NCBI RefSeq assembly: GCF_001465875.1
Contig: NZ_LN901324.1
Coordinates: 496,001 to 560,000, forward strand
Reading direction: 5' to 3'
Source: Legionella saoudiensis
GTDB lineage: Bacteria; Pseudomonadota; Gammaproteobacteria; Legionellales; Legionellaceae
DNA length: 64,000 bases
The notes under the pieces: model-generated
Database searches by the model: none
What the model saw: only the letters and a program-made list of their open reading frames with translations
What the model was told of the DNA's origin: nothing
Shown: positions 26,696 through 36,313 of the stretch, piece after piece
Position numbering within the stretch: the stretch's first letter is position 1
Layout: each line of letters opens with the position of its first letter
Made by a program: the position numbers and the translations under genes

Positions 26696-26995
26696 GGTTC
26701 AATATTATTTAATAAGTAACTTTAAGATCGCTAAGGATAACTCCTCTTGTGCTTGCCAGCAATAGAAAATCGGGCTGCCGCATGCATAAAAATTTCTTGA
26801 CATTTTATAGGCATCACGTTAGGACTGGCCAAAAGGGCGGCTATCTTTAATTCTCGGCGAGTCACGATTTCAAGTTAGAGAAGGCCTGGAAGTTAAATTT
26901 GGAAATTATTGCTTAACTATAGGCCCATAGCGCGGTCTGAAGTTTCTTAATTTACCAGAAAGCATTAAAAAACTTCACTCTAAGGCATCATGGAG
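26696..26995. other. Gap between leuS and lnt
   Basis: A 300-base non-coding stretch. GAAGTTT and AAACTTC (near 26940 and 26970) could pair across a long loop but no T-tract follows. No gene, tRNA or convincing promoter was recognised, although the leuS operon promoter should lie here. Confidence 0.5.
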
Positions 26996-28528
26996 TTACG
27001 CCTTTTGCCGAAACCACATCAATAAAGTAAATGATAGAAATACCGCACAAAAGATAAACGCCGGCATTTCACTCCATCTAATCCAAGGAGTTACTCCTAC
27101 CGCCGGGTAAACGCTACCTTGTAAAATCCCAGCGCTAAAGGGTGGAAGCATTTCGGTTATCTCGCCATTGGCATTAATTACAGAAGAGAGTCCATCATTA
27201 TTTACTACAACCTGATAGCGGCCGGTAAGAACTGATAAAATCTGGGCCATTTGTAGTTGTTGATAGCTAGCCAGGGAGTGGCCAAACCATCCATTATCAC
27301 TGATAGAAACAATCCACTGAGCCTCTGGCATTTGCATTCTCAGGATATAAGGATAGGCAATTTCATAACAAATAAGGCTTGCAATCGGGTGGTTCGCTAT
27401 TTTAACCAGTGATTGGTGGATTTTTCCTGGAACGAGATTAGCATCTGGCAAATTAAACCAACGATTAATCGTCTGCAAGGGTTTGGGAATATATTCGCCA
27501 AAAGGAACAAGTTGTCTTTTTAATACTTTTCCTTTTCCTAATCCTAAGGTAATGACCGAATTATAGTAATTAGCTTCACTATCATTGGTAGGTTGTAATA
27601 TGCCTAACATAAGGGCACTATTTGCTTTGATTGCCTTATCATTGAGGTTATGCAAGTACTTATCCAAATAGCTTGCGGGCAGTGGTAGTGCGGATTCTGG
27701 TAAAATAATTAATTGCTTACCCAAAAGCTTATTAATTGCCTGCTCATAGTGTTTTAACATATTCCAAAACAAGGCTTCATCCCATTTATCACGCATGGAT
27801 AAGTTAGCCTGGACTCCTCCAATAGTGATGGGGTCTTTTTGTATTTGTGTCCAATTAATATTTTTGAATGCAAAAGGGCTAAGCATCATTAGAATAAAGA
27901 CAACCACGTAGAGAGAGCGTTTTTTGGAGTGCTCCTCCTGCACTGTAAGCACCAAAAAAGCTGAAAGAAAGGCACAAACTAAGCTTAAGCCATAAATCCC
28001 TAAAAGAGGAATTAGGTATTTAATTGGTGTATCAATCAGAACGGTACCCACAAATAGCCAAGGAAAGCCACTAAATAAAGTCGCTCTAAGGTATTCACTG
28101 ATACACCATAAAACAGCAAAAAGCACAGCAGATAATAATTTACCGTGTTTGAATTCAAGAATTTTGAAGGAATAAGCAACCAGTGCCGGGAAAAGTGACA
28201 AATACATAATAAAAATTAAAGTCACTAGCCCAGAAAGAAAATAATTTAACTGGCCATAGTCATGAATACTGACAATAACCCAGGACACGCCTAGGCCGAA
28301 GTAGCCTATCCCATAAAAAAAACCGAGGTATGCGCTTTGTTTCTTAGAACAATTTTTTAAACTTGCATATAAGAAGGCCAGGCTTAGAATCGTTAATCCA
28401 GGCATGTGAAAGGGAGCAAAACCCAATGCCGCTACCAGCCCTAGAATGAGCATCAATAAATATTTAATGTAGCCAATACGTATGGAACTACTTAGTGGGA
28501 TGGAATTGGCTAAAGCAGTTTGCTTCAT
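26996..28528 (-). CDS. lnt: Lnt, apolipoprotein N-acyltransferase
   Basis: Adds the third acyl chain to lipoproteins in the inner membrane. It has 510 residues, with about six N-terminal membrane segments and a nitrilase-like periplasmic domain (about 215-470). The catalytic Glu-Lys-Cys triad is visible in LPESALPLP, LKRQLVPFGEYIP and ASLICYEIAYP. A final membrane helix lies near the C-terminus. In many relatives corC/ybeX is adjacent; here lnt stands alone. Confidence 0.95.
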   Translation of the reverse strand: MKQTALANSIPLSSSIRIGYIKYLLMLILGLVAALGFAPFHMPGLTILSLAFLYASLKNCSKKQSAYLGFFYGIGYFGLGVSWVIVSIHDYGQLNYFLSGLVTLIFIMYLSLFPALVAYSFKILEFKHGKLLSAVLFAVLWCISEYLRATLFSGFPWLFVGTVLIDTPIKYLIPLLGIYGLSLVCAFLSAFLVLTVQEEHSKKRSLYVVVFILMMLSPFAFKNINWTQIQKDPITIGGVQANLSMRDKWDEALFWNMLKHYEQAINKLLGKQLIILPESALPLPASYLDKYLHNLNDKAIKANSALMLGILQPTNDSEANYYNSVITLGLGKGKVLKRQLVPFGEYIPKPLQTINRWFNLPDANLVPGKIHQSLVKIANHPIASLICYEIAYPYILRMQMPEAQWIVSISDNGWFGHSLASYQQLQMAQILSVLTGRYQVVVNNDGLSSVINANGEITEMLPPFSAGILQGSVYPAVGVTPWIRWSEMPAFIFCAVFLSFTLLMWFRQKA

Positions 28529-28687
28529 ATGCTGTCATAAAATTGGAAAATCATAAGATAAATGAGTACTGTTTTCAGGTCAAGAAATTTGAAAAAGCTA
28601 TTTTGAATATAGATTAACACGGCTCACTTTGCAATTAGCAAGTTTTTGTGTAGGATGATCCCCGACTTACAATGGAGAGGGATTTAT

Positions 28688-29776
28688 ATGTACAATGTCA
28701 TGATTACGGGTGCAGGGAAAATTGGTAGTTTAATTGCCTGTTTATTAACGGAAAGCGGCTCTTATCAAGTCCATTTAGTCGATGTTGATTTTAATGGGTC
28801 TGATGTAAAGCGATTACTCAGTGCTTTACCCAAAGTAAAAACAGTAGCTTTAGACGTTACCGATGAACAAGCCACAAAAGCCTATATGGAAAAGAATAAT
28901 ATTGTGGCGGTTATTTCAAGTTTACCTTATTTCTTAAACACACATGTTGCCTCAGCAGCCAAAGCAGCTGGAGCTAATTATTTTGACTTAACTGAAGATA
29001 CGTCTGTTACTGACGCAGTAAAAGCAATTGCTAAAAATGCTGAAACTGCCTTCGTTCCTCAATGTGGATTAGCCCCAGGGTTCATTAGTATTGCGGCAAA
29101 TAGCCTTATGCAAGAATTTGAAGAGTGCCACCATGTTAAAATGCGTGTAGGCGCATTGCCTCAAAATGCAAATAATGCATTGCATTACTCACTAACCTGG
29201 TCTACTGATGGGGTAATCAATGAGTACGGAAATCTTTGCTATGGTATTAAATATGGCAAGGAAGTTACCTTATCTCCTTTAGAAGGTTTAGAGGCGATTC
29301 AAATTGATGGTTGTGAGTATGAAGCATTTAATACTTCGGGTGGTTTAGGTAGTTTGGCAGAGTTATATGCTGGCAAAGTGCAAACTATGAACTACAAAAC
29401 AATGCGCTATCCTGGGCATTGTCAAAAAATGAAGTTCTTAATGAATGACTTACGCTTAAATGAAGATAGAGCAACCTTAAAGCGTATTTTAGAAAATGCC
29501 ATTCCCAAGACTTATCAAGATCTAGTCATCGTTTATGTTACTGTCGAAGGGATGAAACGTGGTGAGCTGACTGAAAAGAACTACGTGAAGAAAATATACC
29601 CACAAGTTATTGCAGGATTAGAATGGTCTGCAATTCAAGTAAGTACCGCCTCTGGTGTTTGTGCCGTAGTTGACCTGGTATTAGGACAAGCTAATGAATA
29701 CAAAGGCCTGGTTTATCAAGAAAACTTCCAATTATCGGCAGTATTAGAAAACCGTTTTGGTCGTTATTACGCTTAA
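28688..29776 (+). CDS. Saccharopine dehydrogenase family protein
   Basis: About 362 residues. An N-terminal Rossmann domain (MITGAGKIGSLIACLL) is followed by a saccharopine-dehydrogenase-type catalytic domain; CGLAPGF is the family signature around residue 125. It would release alpha-aminoadipate semialdehyde and glutamate from saccharopine, or run a related reaction. The next gene encodes an ALDH7-type dehydrogenase, which consumes that semialdehyde, so lysine catabolism is the best reading. The ATG at 28688 has GGAGAGG just upstream; an in-frame TTG at 28646 is unlikely. Confidence 0.85.
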   Translation: MYNVMITGAGKIGSLIACLLTESGSYQVHLVDVDFNGSDVKRLLSALPKVKTVALDVTDEQATKAYMEKNNIVAVISSLPYFLNTHVASAAKAAGANYFDLTEDTSVTDAVKAIAKNAETAFVPQCGLAPGFISIAANSLMQEFEECHHVKMRVGALPQNANNALHYSLTWSTDGVINEYGNLCYGIKYGKEVTLSPLEGLEAIQIDGCEYEAFNTSGGLGSLAELYAGKVQTMNYKTMRYPGHCQKMKFLMNDLRLNEDRATLKRILENAIPKTYQDLVIVYVTVEGMKRGELTEKNYVKKIYPQVIAGLEWSAIQVSTASGVCAVVDLVLGQANEYKGLVYQENFQLSAVLENRFGRYYA

Positions 29777-29788
29777 GGCAACAACGTA

Positions 29789-29865
29789 ACCCCTATTAGA
29801 CGAAGTCCTAATATGGGTATCAGTGCCACAATATTCCCGTATTAGGACTTTGTCTAATACGGGCT
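29789..29865. repeat. Double REP-like palindrome, CCCGTATTAG family
   Basis: CCCGTATTAG (29836-29845) and CTAATACGGG (29854-29863) form a perfect 10-bp hairpin. A degenerate hairpin of the same kind precedes it at 29789-29820 in inverted orientation, so the whole element is itself roughly palindromic. It lies between the saccharopine-dehydrogenase-like and ALDH genes. Same family as 45-79 and 6991-7023. Confidence 0.8.
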
Positions 29866-29921
29866 ACAAATTTAAGTCAATCCCGTTTTATCCTATATAA
29901 AAAGTTTTCAAGGAGTTATAC

Positions 29922-31442
29922 ATGGAATTATTAAGGCAATTACACATTCAAGATACCAATGCCGGAGCTTTTAGTGGCCAAGGCTGGCAGAGCACGGTCC
30001 ATGCAGATACTTTTTCCTCTTTTTGCCCAACTAATAATGAAAAGCTCGCTGAAGTTGCTTCTTGCACTATGGATGATTATGAACAAGTGATGATTCGTGC
30101 ACAAAGTGCTGCTCAAGCCTGGAGAATGGTTCCCGCTCCAAAGCGTGGGGAAATCATTAGACAAATCGGCCAAATTCTCCGTGAGAAAAAAGATTTACTT
30201 GGAAGCCTGGTTTCTTTAGAAATGGGTAAATCGAAACAAGAAGGGGATGGTGAAGTTCAGGAAATGATTGATATTGCGGACTTTGCAGTAGGCCAGTCAC
30301 GCATGCTTTATGGTAATTCCATGCATTCTGAGCGCCCTAATCATAGAATGTATGAGCAATGGCACCCTTATGGTATTGTTGGTGTTATTTCTGCCTTTAA
30401 TTTTCCGGTGGCTGTTTGGGCTTGGAATGCTTTTTTGTCTGCCATCTGTGGGAATGTGACTCTATGGAAACCTTCTGAAAAGACGCCACTTTGTGCGATA
30501 GCAGTTCAGCATCTATGTAATCAAGTTTTAAAAGCAAACAACTGCCCAGAAATTTTTAGTTTAATCATTCCACAAGGACATGCGGTAATCGACGCAATGG
30601 TTAATGATAAGCGTATTCCTTTAATTTCTTTTACAGGTTCCACCGCTGTAGGAAAACAAGTTGCTGCAAAAGTTGCCGCCCGCTTAGGGAAGACTATTTT
30701 AGAGTTGGGTGGTAATAATGCCATCATTCTTGATGAATCAGCGGATTTACACTTGGCAATTCCAGCGATTGTTTTTGGTGCTGTGGGAACAGCTGGTCAA
30801 CGATGTACTACCACACGACGTTTATTTGTTCATGAGTCGCAGTACGATTTTATTATTGAAAAACTGCGCTCTGCCTATGAGCAAATAACAATCGGTGATC
30901 CTTTAGATACTCATAATTTAATGGGCCCTTTAATTGACAAACACGCAGTAGAGCAGTTTAAAAAGACGGTTGCCCGTGTTAAAGAGGCTGGAGGTAAAGT
31001 CGTATTTGGTGGCGAGGCTTTGAATCAATCGGGCTCTTTTGTACAACCAACTTTGGTTTGTAATGTAAAAAATGATTGGGATGTTGTGCAAGAAGAGACT
31101 TTTGCGCCTATCTTATATGTGATGTCGTATCGTTCTTTAGATGAAGTGATTGAGATGCATAATAATGTTCCTCAAGGTTTATCTTCTGCAATGTTTACTC
31201 AAAACTTAAAGCATGCAGAGCGCTTTTTAAGTGCTTGGGGTAGTGACTGTGGGATCGCAAACATCAATATAGGTACTTCCGGAGCTGAGATTGGCGGTGC
31301 CTTTGGTGGGGAAAAAGATACGGGTGGGGGGCGTGAGTCGGGTTCAGACTCTTGGAAGGCTTACATGCGCCGTCAAACCAACACGATTAACTGGGGTAAT
31401 GAGTTGCCATTAGCTCAGGGTATTAAATTTAATCTATCTTAA
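29922..31442 (+). CDS. ALDH7-type aldehyde dehydrogenase (aminoadipate-semialdehyde dehydrogenase)
   Basis: An NAD(P)-dependent dehydrogenase of 506 residues. The cofactor segment FTGSTAVGK, the ELGGNNAI motif and the catalytic Cys in [12 protein letters not shown] are all present. This last string is typical of the ALDH7/AmaB group, which oxidises alpha-aminoadipate semialdehyde (in equilibrium with piperideine-6-carboxylate) to aminoadipate. AAGGAG precedes the ATG. The saccharopine-type gene upstream supports a lysine-degradation role; the two beta-oxidation genes downstream may handle later steps. Confidence 0.9.
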   Translation: MELLRQLHIQDTNAGAFSGQGWQSTVHADTFSSFCPTNNEKLAEVASCTMDDYEQVMIRAQSAAQAWRMVPAPKRGEIIRQIGQILREKKDLLGSLVSLEMGKSKQEGDGEVQEMIDIADFAVGQSRMLYGNSMHSERPNHRMYEQWHPYGIVGVISAFNFPVAVWAWNAFLSAICGNVTLWKPSEKTPLCAIAVQHLCNQVLKANNCPEIFSLIIPQGHAVIDAMVNDKRIPLISFTGSTAVGKQVAAKVAARLGKTILELGGNNAIILDESADLHLAIPAIVFGAVGTAGQRCTTTRRLFVHESQYDFIIEKLRSAYEQITIGDPLDTHNLMGPLIDKHAVEQFKKTVARVKEAGGKVVFGGEALNQSGSFVQPTLVCNVKNDWDVVQEETFAPILYVMSYRSLDEVIEMHNNVPQGLSSAMFTQNLKHAERFLSAWGSDCGIANINIGTSGAEIGGAFGGEKDTGGGRESGSDSWKAYMRRQTNTINWGNELPLAQGIKFNLS

Positions 31443-31508
31443 ATTATTGGTCCTGCTGCGCAGGGCCTTGAGTGTGAATGATATTCATTAATTAATGAGG
31501 GAAAAATA

Positions 31509-33872
31509 ATGCAGGAACCATTTTTCATAAAAAAAGTCGCGGTTCTCGGTGCAGGGGTTATGGGCGCACAGATAGCAGCACATTGCGTCAATGCTGGAAT
31601 AGAGACTCTACTCTATGATCTGCCTTCTAAAGATGCGAATACCAATGCATTAATTGACAAGGCAATTGCCAATTTAACCAAATTAAAACCAGCTCCGCTT
31701 GCTACAGCACAAACAGCTGCGCTGTTACAAGCACGAAATTATGAGCAAAACTTAGCTGAGCTGGCTGAGTGCGATTTAATTATTGAAGCAATTGCAGAAC
31801 GTTTGGATTGGAAGGAAGATTTATACAAACGTATTTCCCCTCATTTAACTAAACGCTCGATTTTAGTTAGTAATACTTCAGGACTTAGTATTAATACACT
31901 TTGTTCTGTATTACCCGAAGCACACCGAAAAAATTTCTGTGGCGTTCATTTTTTTAATCCCCCACGTTATATGCATCTTGCGGAACTTATTCCAGCAAAT
32001 ACTACAGATGCAAAATTAGTGGACCATTTAGAAGCTTGGCTAACCAGCTATTTAGGTAAAGGCGTGGTTCGCGCTAAAGATACCCCTAACTTTATTGCCA
32101 ATCGTGTGGGGGTGTTTTCTTTATTAACTACTTTGCATCATGCCTCTGCCATGAATATGGGACTCGATGAAGTTGATGCATTGACTGGCCCTTTATTAGG
32201 TCGACCCAAATCTGCAACGTTCCGCACTATGGATGTGGTGGGTTTAGACACTATGGAGCATGTAGTCCGCACCATGCAAGAACAATTAAAAGAGGATCCT
32301 TGGCACTCAAGCTTTAAGTTACCTGAGTGGTTATCCGGGTTAATTAAAGAAGGGCATTTAGGTCAAAAATCGGGCCAAGGTATTTATCGAAAAAATGGTA
32401 AAGTGATTGAAGTGTATGACATTCAATCAGCAAGCTATCGCCCATCAAAAGCAGAAGTAAGTGACGAGCTTAAAGCCATCATGGGAAATGCAGACCCTGT
32501 TGCGCGTATGCAAGGTTTAATGACCTCTAGTAATAAGCAAGCTAAGTTCTTAGCCGCGTGTTTTAGAGATCTATTCCACTATTGTGCTTATCATCTAGAA
32601 GCAATTGCTGATAACGTAAGAGACGTAGACTTGGCAATTCGCTGGGGTTTTGGCTGGATGCAAGGACCATTTGAAACGTGGCAATTATCCGATTTAGCCA
32701 AAACAACTCAGTTTATTAATGAAGCCATTAAAGACAAAGCGACACTAAGTATTGCACAATTACCCGGATGGCTTTTTGAAATCGATGCGTTTTATAAGCA
32801 AGAAGGAGCTTATTCACCACACCAAAATAAATACCAACCGCGAAGCGAATTGCCTGTCTACACGCGTCAGTTTTTCCCTGACCGCGTAATTAAAGAGCCA
32901 GCGCGTACAACCCCTGTCCTTTATGAAAATGATGGGGTACGTTTATGGCATTTACAGGACGATGTTGCTGTTCTTAGCTTCAAGAGCAAAGCCAATACTT
33001 TAGGGCAGGCTGTTTTGGACGGCTTGGAAGCATCCTTGGATGTTGCTGAAAAGCAATGCCGTGGGCTTATTATATATCAACAGGACGCGGCAAATTTTAG
33101 CTCTGGTGCTGACTTACGCTATGTCATGAAACTGATCCAGGATAATAAGATGCAGGCGCTTGATGACATGATTGCACAATTTCAAGCCGGAGCGATGCGT
33201 TTAAAATACAGCTCAATTCCAACAATTGCCGCCTTAAGAGGTCGGGCTTTAGGTGGTGGCTGTGAATTCATGATGCATTGTGACGCAGTTGTTGCTGCAT
33301 TTGAATCATATCCTGGTTTAGTTGAAGTAGGTGTTGGGGTCATTCCTGCTGGTGGTGGATGTAAGGAAATGGCGATGCGTGCTGCCAATATTCCTCATGC
33401 TGATTTAATGGCAGTTATCCAAAGCTACTTCCAACAAATTGCTATGGCGCAAGTAGCTGGCTCCGCTACCGAAGCAAAACAAATGGGGTATTTACAAAGC
33501 ACCGATACGTTTGTAATGCATGCGGATGAAGTTCTTTATGCTGCGTTAAATAAGGTTAAATTGATGCATGCGGAAAATTACCTTCCACCTTTACCAAGAC
33601 AGTTTAAAGTCGCAGGAATTGAGGGACTGGCTAGATTACAAACAGGTTTAGTGAACTGGCTAGAAGGTGGATTTATTTCACAGCATGATTATTTCTTATC
33701 CACTGAATTAGCAAAAGTACTTTGTGGTGGCAACCTCAATCAAGGGACGTTAGTTGATGAGGCTTGGATGTTGAAATTAGAGCGTGATGCCTTTGTTACT
33801 TTAGCCTCAACGCCAGCAACACAAGCTCGTATCAGTCATTTATTAGAGACTGGTAAGCCATTACGTAATTAA
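31509..33872 (+). CDS. FadN-like 3-hydroxyacyl-CoA dehydrogenase / enoyl-CoA hydratase
   Basis: A two-step beta-oxidation enzyme of 787 residues. The order is dehydrogenase first (NAD motif GAGVMGAQIAAHCV at about 12-25, HFFNPPRYMHLAEL at about 150) and hydratase-like domain last (about 485-680, with ALGGGCEFMMHCD and EVGVGVIPAGGG). That order is opposite to FadB/FadJ and matches Bacillus FadN. The ribosome site is GAGGGAAAAATA. A thiolase gene follows 63 bases later, as in the fadNA pairing. Confidence 0.92.
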   Translation: MQEPFFIKKVAVLGAGVMGAQIAAHCVNAGIETLLYDLPSKDANTNALIDKAIANLTKLKPAPLATAQTAALLQARNYEQNLAELAECDLIIEAIAERLDWKEDLYKRISPHLTKRSILVSNTSGLSINTLCSVLPEAHRKNFCGVHFFNPPRYMHLAELIPANTTDAKLVDHLEAWLTSYLGKGVVRAKDTPNFIANRVGVFSLLTTLHHASAMNMGLDEVDALTGPLLGRPKSATFRTMDVVGLDTMEHVVRTMQEQLKEDPWHSSFKLPEWLSGLIKEGHLGQKSGQGIYRKNGKVIEVYDIQSASYRPSKAEVSDELKAIMGNADPVARMQGLMTSSNKQAKFLAACFRDLFHYCAYHLEAIADNVRDVDLAIRWGFGWMQGPFETWQLSDLAKTTQFINEAIKDKATLSIAQLPGWLFEIDAFYKQEGAYSPHQNKYQPRSELPVYTRQFFPDRVIKEPARTTPVLYENDGVRLWHLQDDVAVLSFKSKANTLGQAVLDGLEASLDVAEKQCRGLIIYQQDAANFSSGADLRYVMKLIQDNKMQALDDMIAQFQAGAMRLKYSSIPTIAALRGRALGGGCEFMMHCDAVVAAFESYPGLVEVGVGVIPAGGGCKEMAMRAANIPHADLMAVIQSYFQQIAMAQVAGSATEAKQMGYLQSTDTFVMHADEVLYAALNKVKLMHAENYLPPLPRQFKVAGIEGLARLQTGLVNWLEGGFISQHDYFLSTELAKVLCGGNLNQGTLVDEAWMLKLERDAFVTLASTPATQARISHLLETGKPLRN

Positions 33873-33935
33873 ATGCAAAATTATCTCCTCTCAAAGCTTA
33901 GTCGAGAGAGGAGGAAGCAGAAGGAAGATTAACCA

Positions 33936-35120
33936 ATGACTAATGTATACATAGTTGATGTATTAAGAACTCCAGTAGGAAAGGCACCACGTGGTGTCTT
34001 TAAACATACGCTGCCTGATGACTTATTAGCACATACCATAAGAACCCTAATGAGTCGCCACCAGGATGTTGATTGGGAAGAAATTGGCGATGTTGTGATT
34101 GGTTGTGCTATGCCCGAAGCAGAACAAGGTATGAACGTAGCACGTATTGCCTCTTTGCTTGCAGGTATGCCACAGTCAGTTCCTGCAATGACAATTAACC
34201 GTTTTTGCTCTTCAGGAGTGCAAAGTATAGCAACTGCTGCAGCATCGATCCGCAGCGGTGAAATGCAACTGGCTCTTGCGGGTGGCGTTGAAAGCATGTC
34301 TATGGTGCCATTAGGCGGAAATAAGTACACAGCAAATCCTGCAATTTTTAATGATGAACACGTTGCTATTGCTTACGGGATGGGGATAACCGCGGAAAAT
34401 GTAGCTAAGCAGTGGGAGATTACTCGCGAACAACAAGATGAATTTGCTGCTGAAAGTCATAAAAAGGCAGTTGCTGCACAATTGCGCGGTGACTTTAAAG
34501 CCGAAATTACGCCAGTGGAAATTACAGTGCGACAACCGGACTTAGCTAATTCAACAACAAATATTAAGAAAAAGATGATTGCTGATGATGAGGGCCCCAG
34601 AGCTGATACCTCTTATGAGGTGATTTCTAAATTAAGACCTGTTTTCGCGTTAAAGGGCACAGTTACAGCCGGCAATAGCTCACAAACCAGTGATGGAGCT
34701 GGTATCGCATTACTAGCAAGTGAAGAAGCAGTCCGTAAATACAATTTAAAACCAATGGGGCGATTATTAAGTTATGCGGTAGAAGGTGTGCCACCCGCAA
34801 TTATGGGTATTGGACCTATAAAGGCTATTCCTGTTGCCTTAAAGCGTGCAGGATTAACACTAGATCAAATCGACTGGATTGAATTAAACGAAGCTTTTGC
34901 CGCTCAAGCTTTAGCAGTGATTAAGGATCTAGGCTTACCTCGTGAGAAAGTTAATCCTTTAGGTGGTGCTATTGCATTAGGACATCCTTTAGGGGCGACT
35001 GGAGCAATTAGAACAGCAACCTTATTGCACGGCTTACGTCGTACTAAAGGTAAATATGGTATGGTAACTATGTGTATCGGCACAGGTATGGGGGCTGCTG
35101 CAATATTTGAAGCATTATAA
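33936..35120 (+). CDS. Acetyl-CoA C-acyltransferase (thiolase)
   Basis: The last enzyme of beta-oxidation, cleaving 3-ketoacyl-CoA. It has 394 residues. The active-site Cys is in INRFCSSGVQSI (about 90), with the C-terminal catalytic His and Cys in GHPLGATGA and CIGTGMGAA. AAGGAAG lies before the ATG. It completes a FadN/FadA-type pair with the upstream gene. FadA versus FadI cannot be separated with confidence. Confidence 0.94.
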   Translation: MTNVYIVDVLRTPVGKAPRGVFKHTLPDDLLAHTIRTLMSRHQDVDWEEIGDVVIGCAMPEAEQGMNVARIASLLAGMPQSVPAMTINRFCSSGVQSIATAAASIRSGEMQLALAGGVESMSMVPLGGNKYTANPAIFNDEHVAIAYGMGITAENVAKQWEITREQQDEFAAESHKKAVAAQLRGDFKAEITPVEITVRQPDLANSTTNIKKKMIADDEGPRADTSYEVISKLRPVFALKGTVTAGNSSQTSDGAGIALLASEEAVRKYNLKPMGRLLSYAVEGVPPAIMGIGPIKAIPVALKRAGLTLDQIDWIELNEAFAAQALAVIKDLGLPREKVNPLGGAIALGHPLGATGAIRTATLLHGLRRTKGKYGMVTMCIGTGMGAAAIFEAL

Positions 35121-35138
35121 TACTCATATTTTGGAAAA

Positions 35139-35159
35139 CCTGGTTGCTGTGCAACCAGG
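35139..35159. terminator. Bidirectional hairpin terminator, CCTGGTTGC family
   Basis: CCTGGTTGC (35139-35147) pairs perfectly with GCAACCAGG (35151-35159). It lies 19 bases past the thiolase stop and also downstream of infA. The minus-strand side is followed by TTTTCC and the plus-strand side only by ACTTCCTT. Confidence 0.65.
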
Positions 35160-35333
35160 ACTTCCTTAAACAGCAGCTTCAGTTTGCAAAACTGCTCCTG
35201 TTATCAACAACTAATGGTGCTTACTTAAGACTTTTGAAAGCATCACCAGGAAGCCTGAATACCGAGAACTCCCCTGAATAAATGAACCTCCAGGAGAGCC
35301 TAAGCGAAAAAAGCGGTCTTAAATATGAAGGGA

Positions 35334-35555
35334 TTAATTCTTATCGCGGAATATAATGCGACCTTTAGATAAGTCGTAAGGAGTTAGTTCCACTTTAACT
35401 TTATCACCAGTTAAAATTCTAATGTAGTTTTTGCGCATGCGACCAGAAATGTGAGCAGTAATAATATGCCCATTTTCTAATTCAACACGAAACATAGTAT
35501 TGGGCAGGGTATCTATAACTGTGCCAGCCATTTCTATATGATCTTCTTTTGCCAT
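35334..35555 (-). CDS. infA: InfA, translation initiation factor IF-1
   Basis: An S1/OB-fold protein of 73 residues that binds the ribosomal A site during initiation. The sequence is nearly invariant for the family: [18 protein letters not shown] at the start and [19 protein letters not shown] in the middle. It is monocistronic, with its own promoter at 35623-35652. About 170 bases without a recognised gene lie between its stop and the hairpin at 35139. Confidence 0.98.
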   Translation of the reverse strand: MAKEDHIEMAGTVIDTLPNTMFRVELENGHIITAHISGRMRKNYIRILTGDKVKVELTPYDLSKGRIIFRDKN

Positions 35556-35589
35556 AGGTCTCTCAAATGATTACCAAATTGATTAATTA

Positions 35590-35610
35590 ATGTTTTCAAA
35601 ATGAAAACAT
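35590..35610. promoter_or_regulatory. Palindrome in the infA leader
   Basis: ATGTTTTCA (35590-35598) and TGAAAACAT (35602-35610) are perfect arms around AAA. The element starts about 13 bases downstream of the infA -10 box. It could be an operator or an mRNA hairpin; no known consensus is claimed. Confidence 0.5.
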
Positions 35611-35622
35611 GACTCTCCGGCA

Positions 35623-35652
35623 AGTATACTGCTAAAATGAAGACAATGGCAA
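35623..35652 (-). promoter_or_regulatory. Sigma-70-type promoter of infA
   Basis: Read on the minus strand: -35 TTGCCA (35647-35652), an 18-base spacer and -10 TATACT (35623-35628). It lies about 70 bases before the infA ATG. Confidence 0.6.
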
Positions 35653-35882
35653 TTATGCAATGCCGAAATTTAAACTATAGGTATAAATTGTAAATTAATA
35701 GTACTAAATGGGTGTTCTCCTGTAACCCAGGGCTCACATATTTATGATGTTGAAAATTATCCAAGTTGTATTGTTTTAATCTAAGGTTTCGGCTACCATT
35801 GTTCCCTTTACTATAAAACTGTATTTTTTGCCTCCGATTAAATGGAAATTGCTAATACTTTATAAAACAACTGGAGCATCAA

Positions 35883-36245
35883 GTGAACCGTATTTTGCTA
35901 TTTATCCTAATTAGTATTGCTGGTGTTGTTAATGCTGCACAATTTGGGCCTAGAGTAAAACCTACCTGTCCAATTCCTAGAATATCCATGAATGTGGATG
36001 ATTTTCGAATAGTGTCTACAGGGGCTACTTCAGTAATTGAAGATGAGAAGGGCCGTGAATGGAATGTGTACATCTACAGTAAAAACATAACGATAAATAA
36101 AGAAATCATTAAAGAAGTAATTTTCAATCCCGCAAATGAACTACCTCGACAAGCAAATGATGTATTTGGTGCTTGGTTATGTGTTTATGAAGGGAAAGCT
36201 AACGATGTAACATTTGAAGGCAGTTCAAGTTATATAACACCCTAA
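35883..36245 (+). CDS. Small secreted protein of unknown function
   Basis: I do not recognise a family. The 120-residue product starts with GTG, preceded by GGAG seven bases upstream. A clear signal peptide (NRILLFILISIAGVVNAA) leaves a mature protein of about 100 residues. Two cysteines, in KPTCPIP and AWLCVYE, could form a periplasmic disulfide. A hairpin terminator follows at 36265. It is a stand-alone gene convergent with aat. Confidence 0.75.
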   Translation: MNRILLFILISIAGVVNAAQFGPRVKPTCPIPRISMNVDDFRIVSTGATSVIEDEKGREWNVYIYSKNITINKEIIKEVIFNPANELPRQANDVFGAWLCVYEGKANDVTFEGSSSYITP

Positions 36246-36264
36246 GTTAAATTTATCGGAGTAG

Positions 36265-36290
36265 CCTGGTTGCTTGCAATCAGGTTTTCC
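36265..36290 (+). terminator. Intrinsic terminator, CCTGGTTGC family
   Basis: CCTGGTTGC (36265-36273) pairs with GCAATCAGG (36276-36284) through one G-U pair, followed by TTTTCC. It lies 20 bases past the secreted-protein stop. Confidence 0.75.
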
Positions 36291-36313
36291 TAACTTAAGA
36301 AATTTCGCAATCG

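Larger units (their letters stand above)
35556..35882. other. Divergent gap, infA / secreted protein gene
   Basis: A 327-base region. It contains the infA promoter and a 9-bp palindrome on the infA side. The other half is AT-rich, with no gene, tRNA or recognisable promoter for the plus-strand gene. Confidence 0.6.

Noticed and set aside
33929-34330. 133-codon minus-strand frame across the thiolase gene
   Set aside because: Shadow of a strongly conserved enzyme.
35161-35333. tRNA gene beside infA, as in some gamma-proteobacteria
   Set aside because: No T-loop GTTCGA-type box or cloverleaf could be found on either strand.
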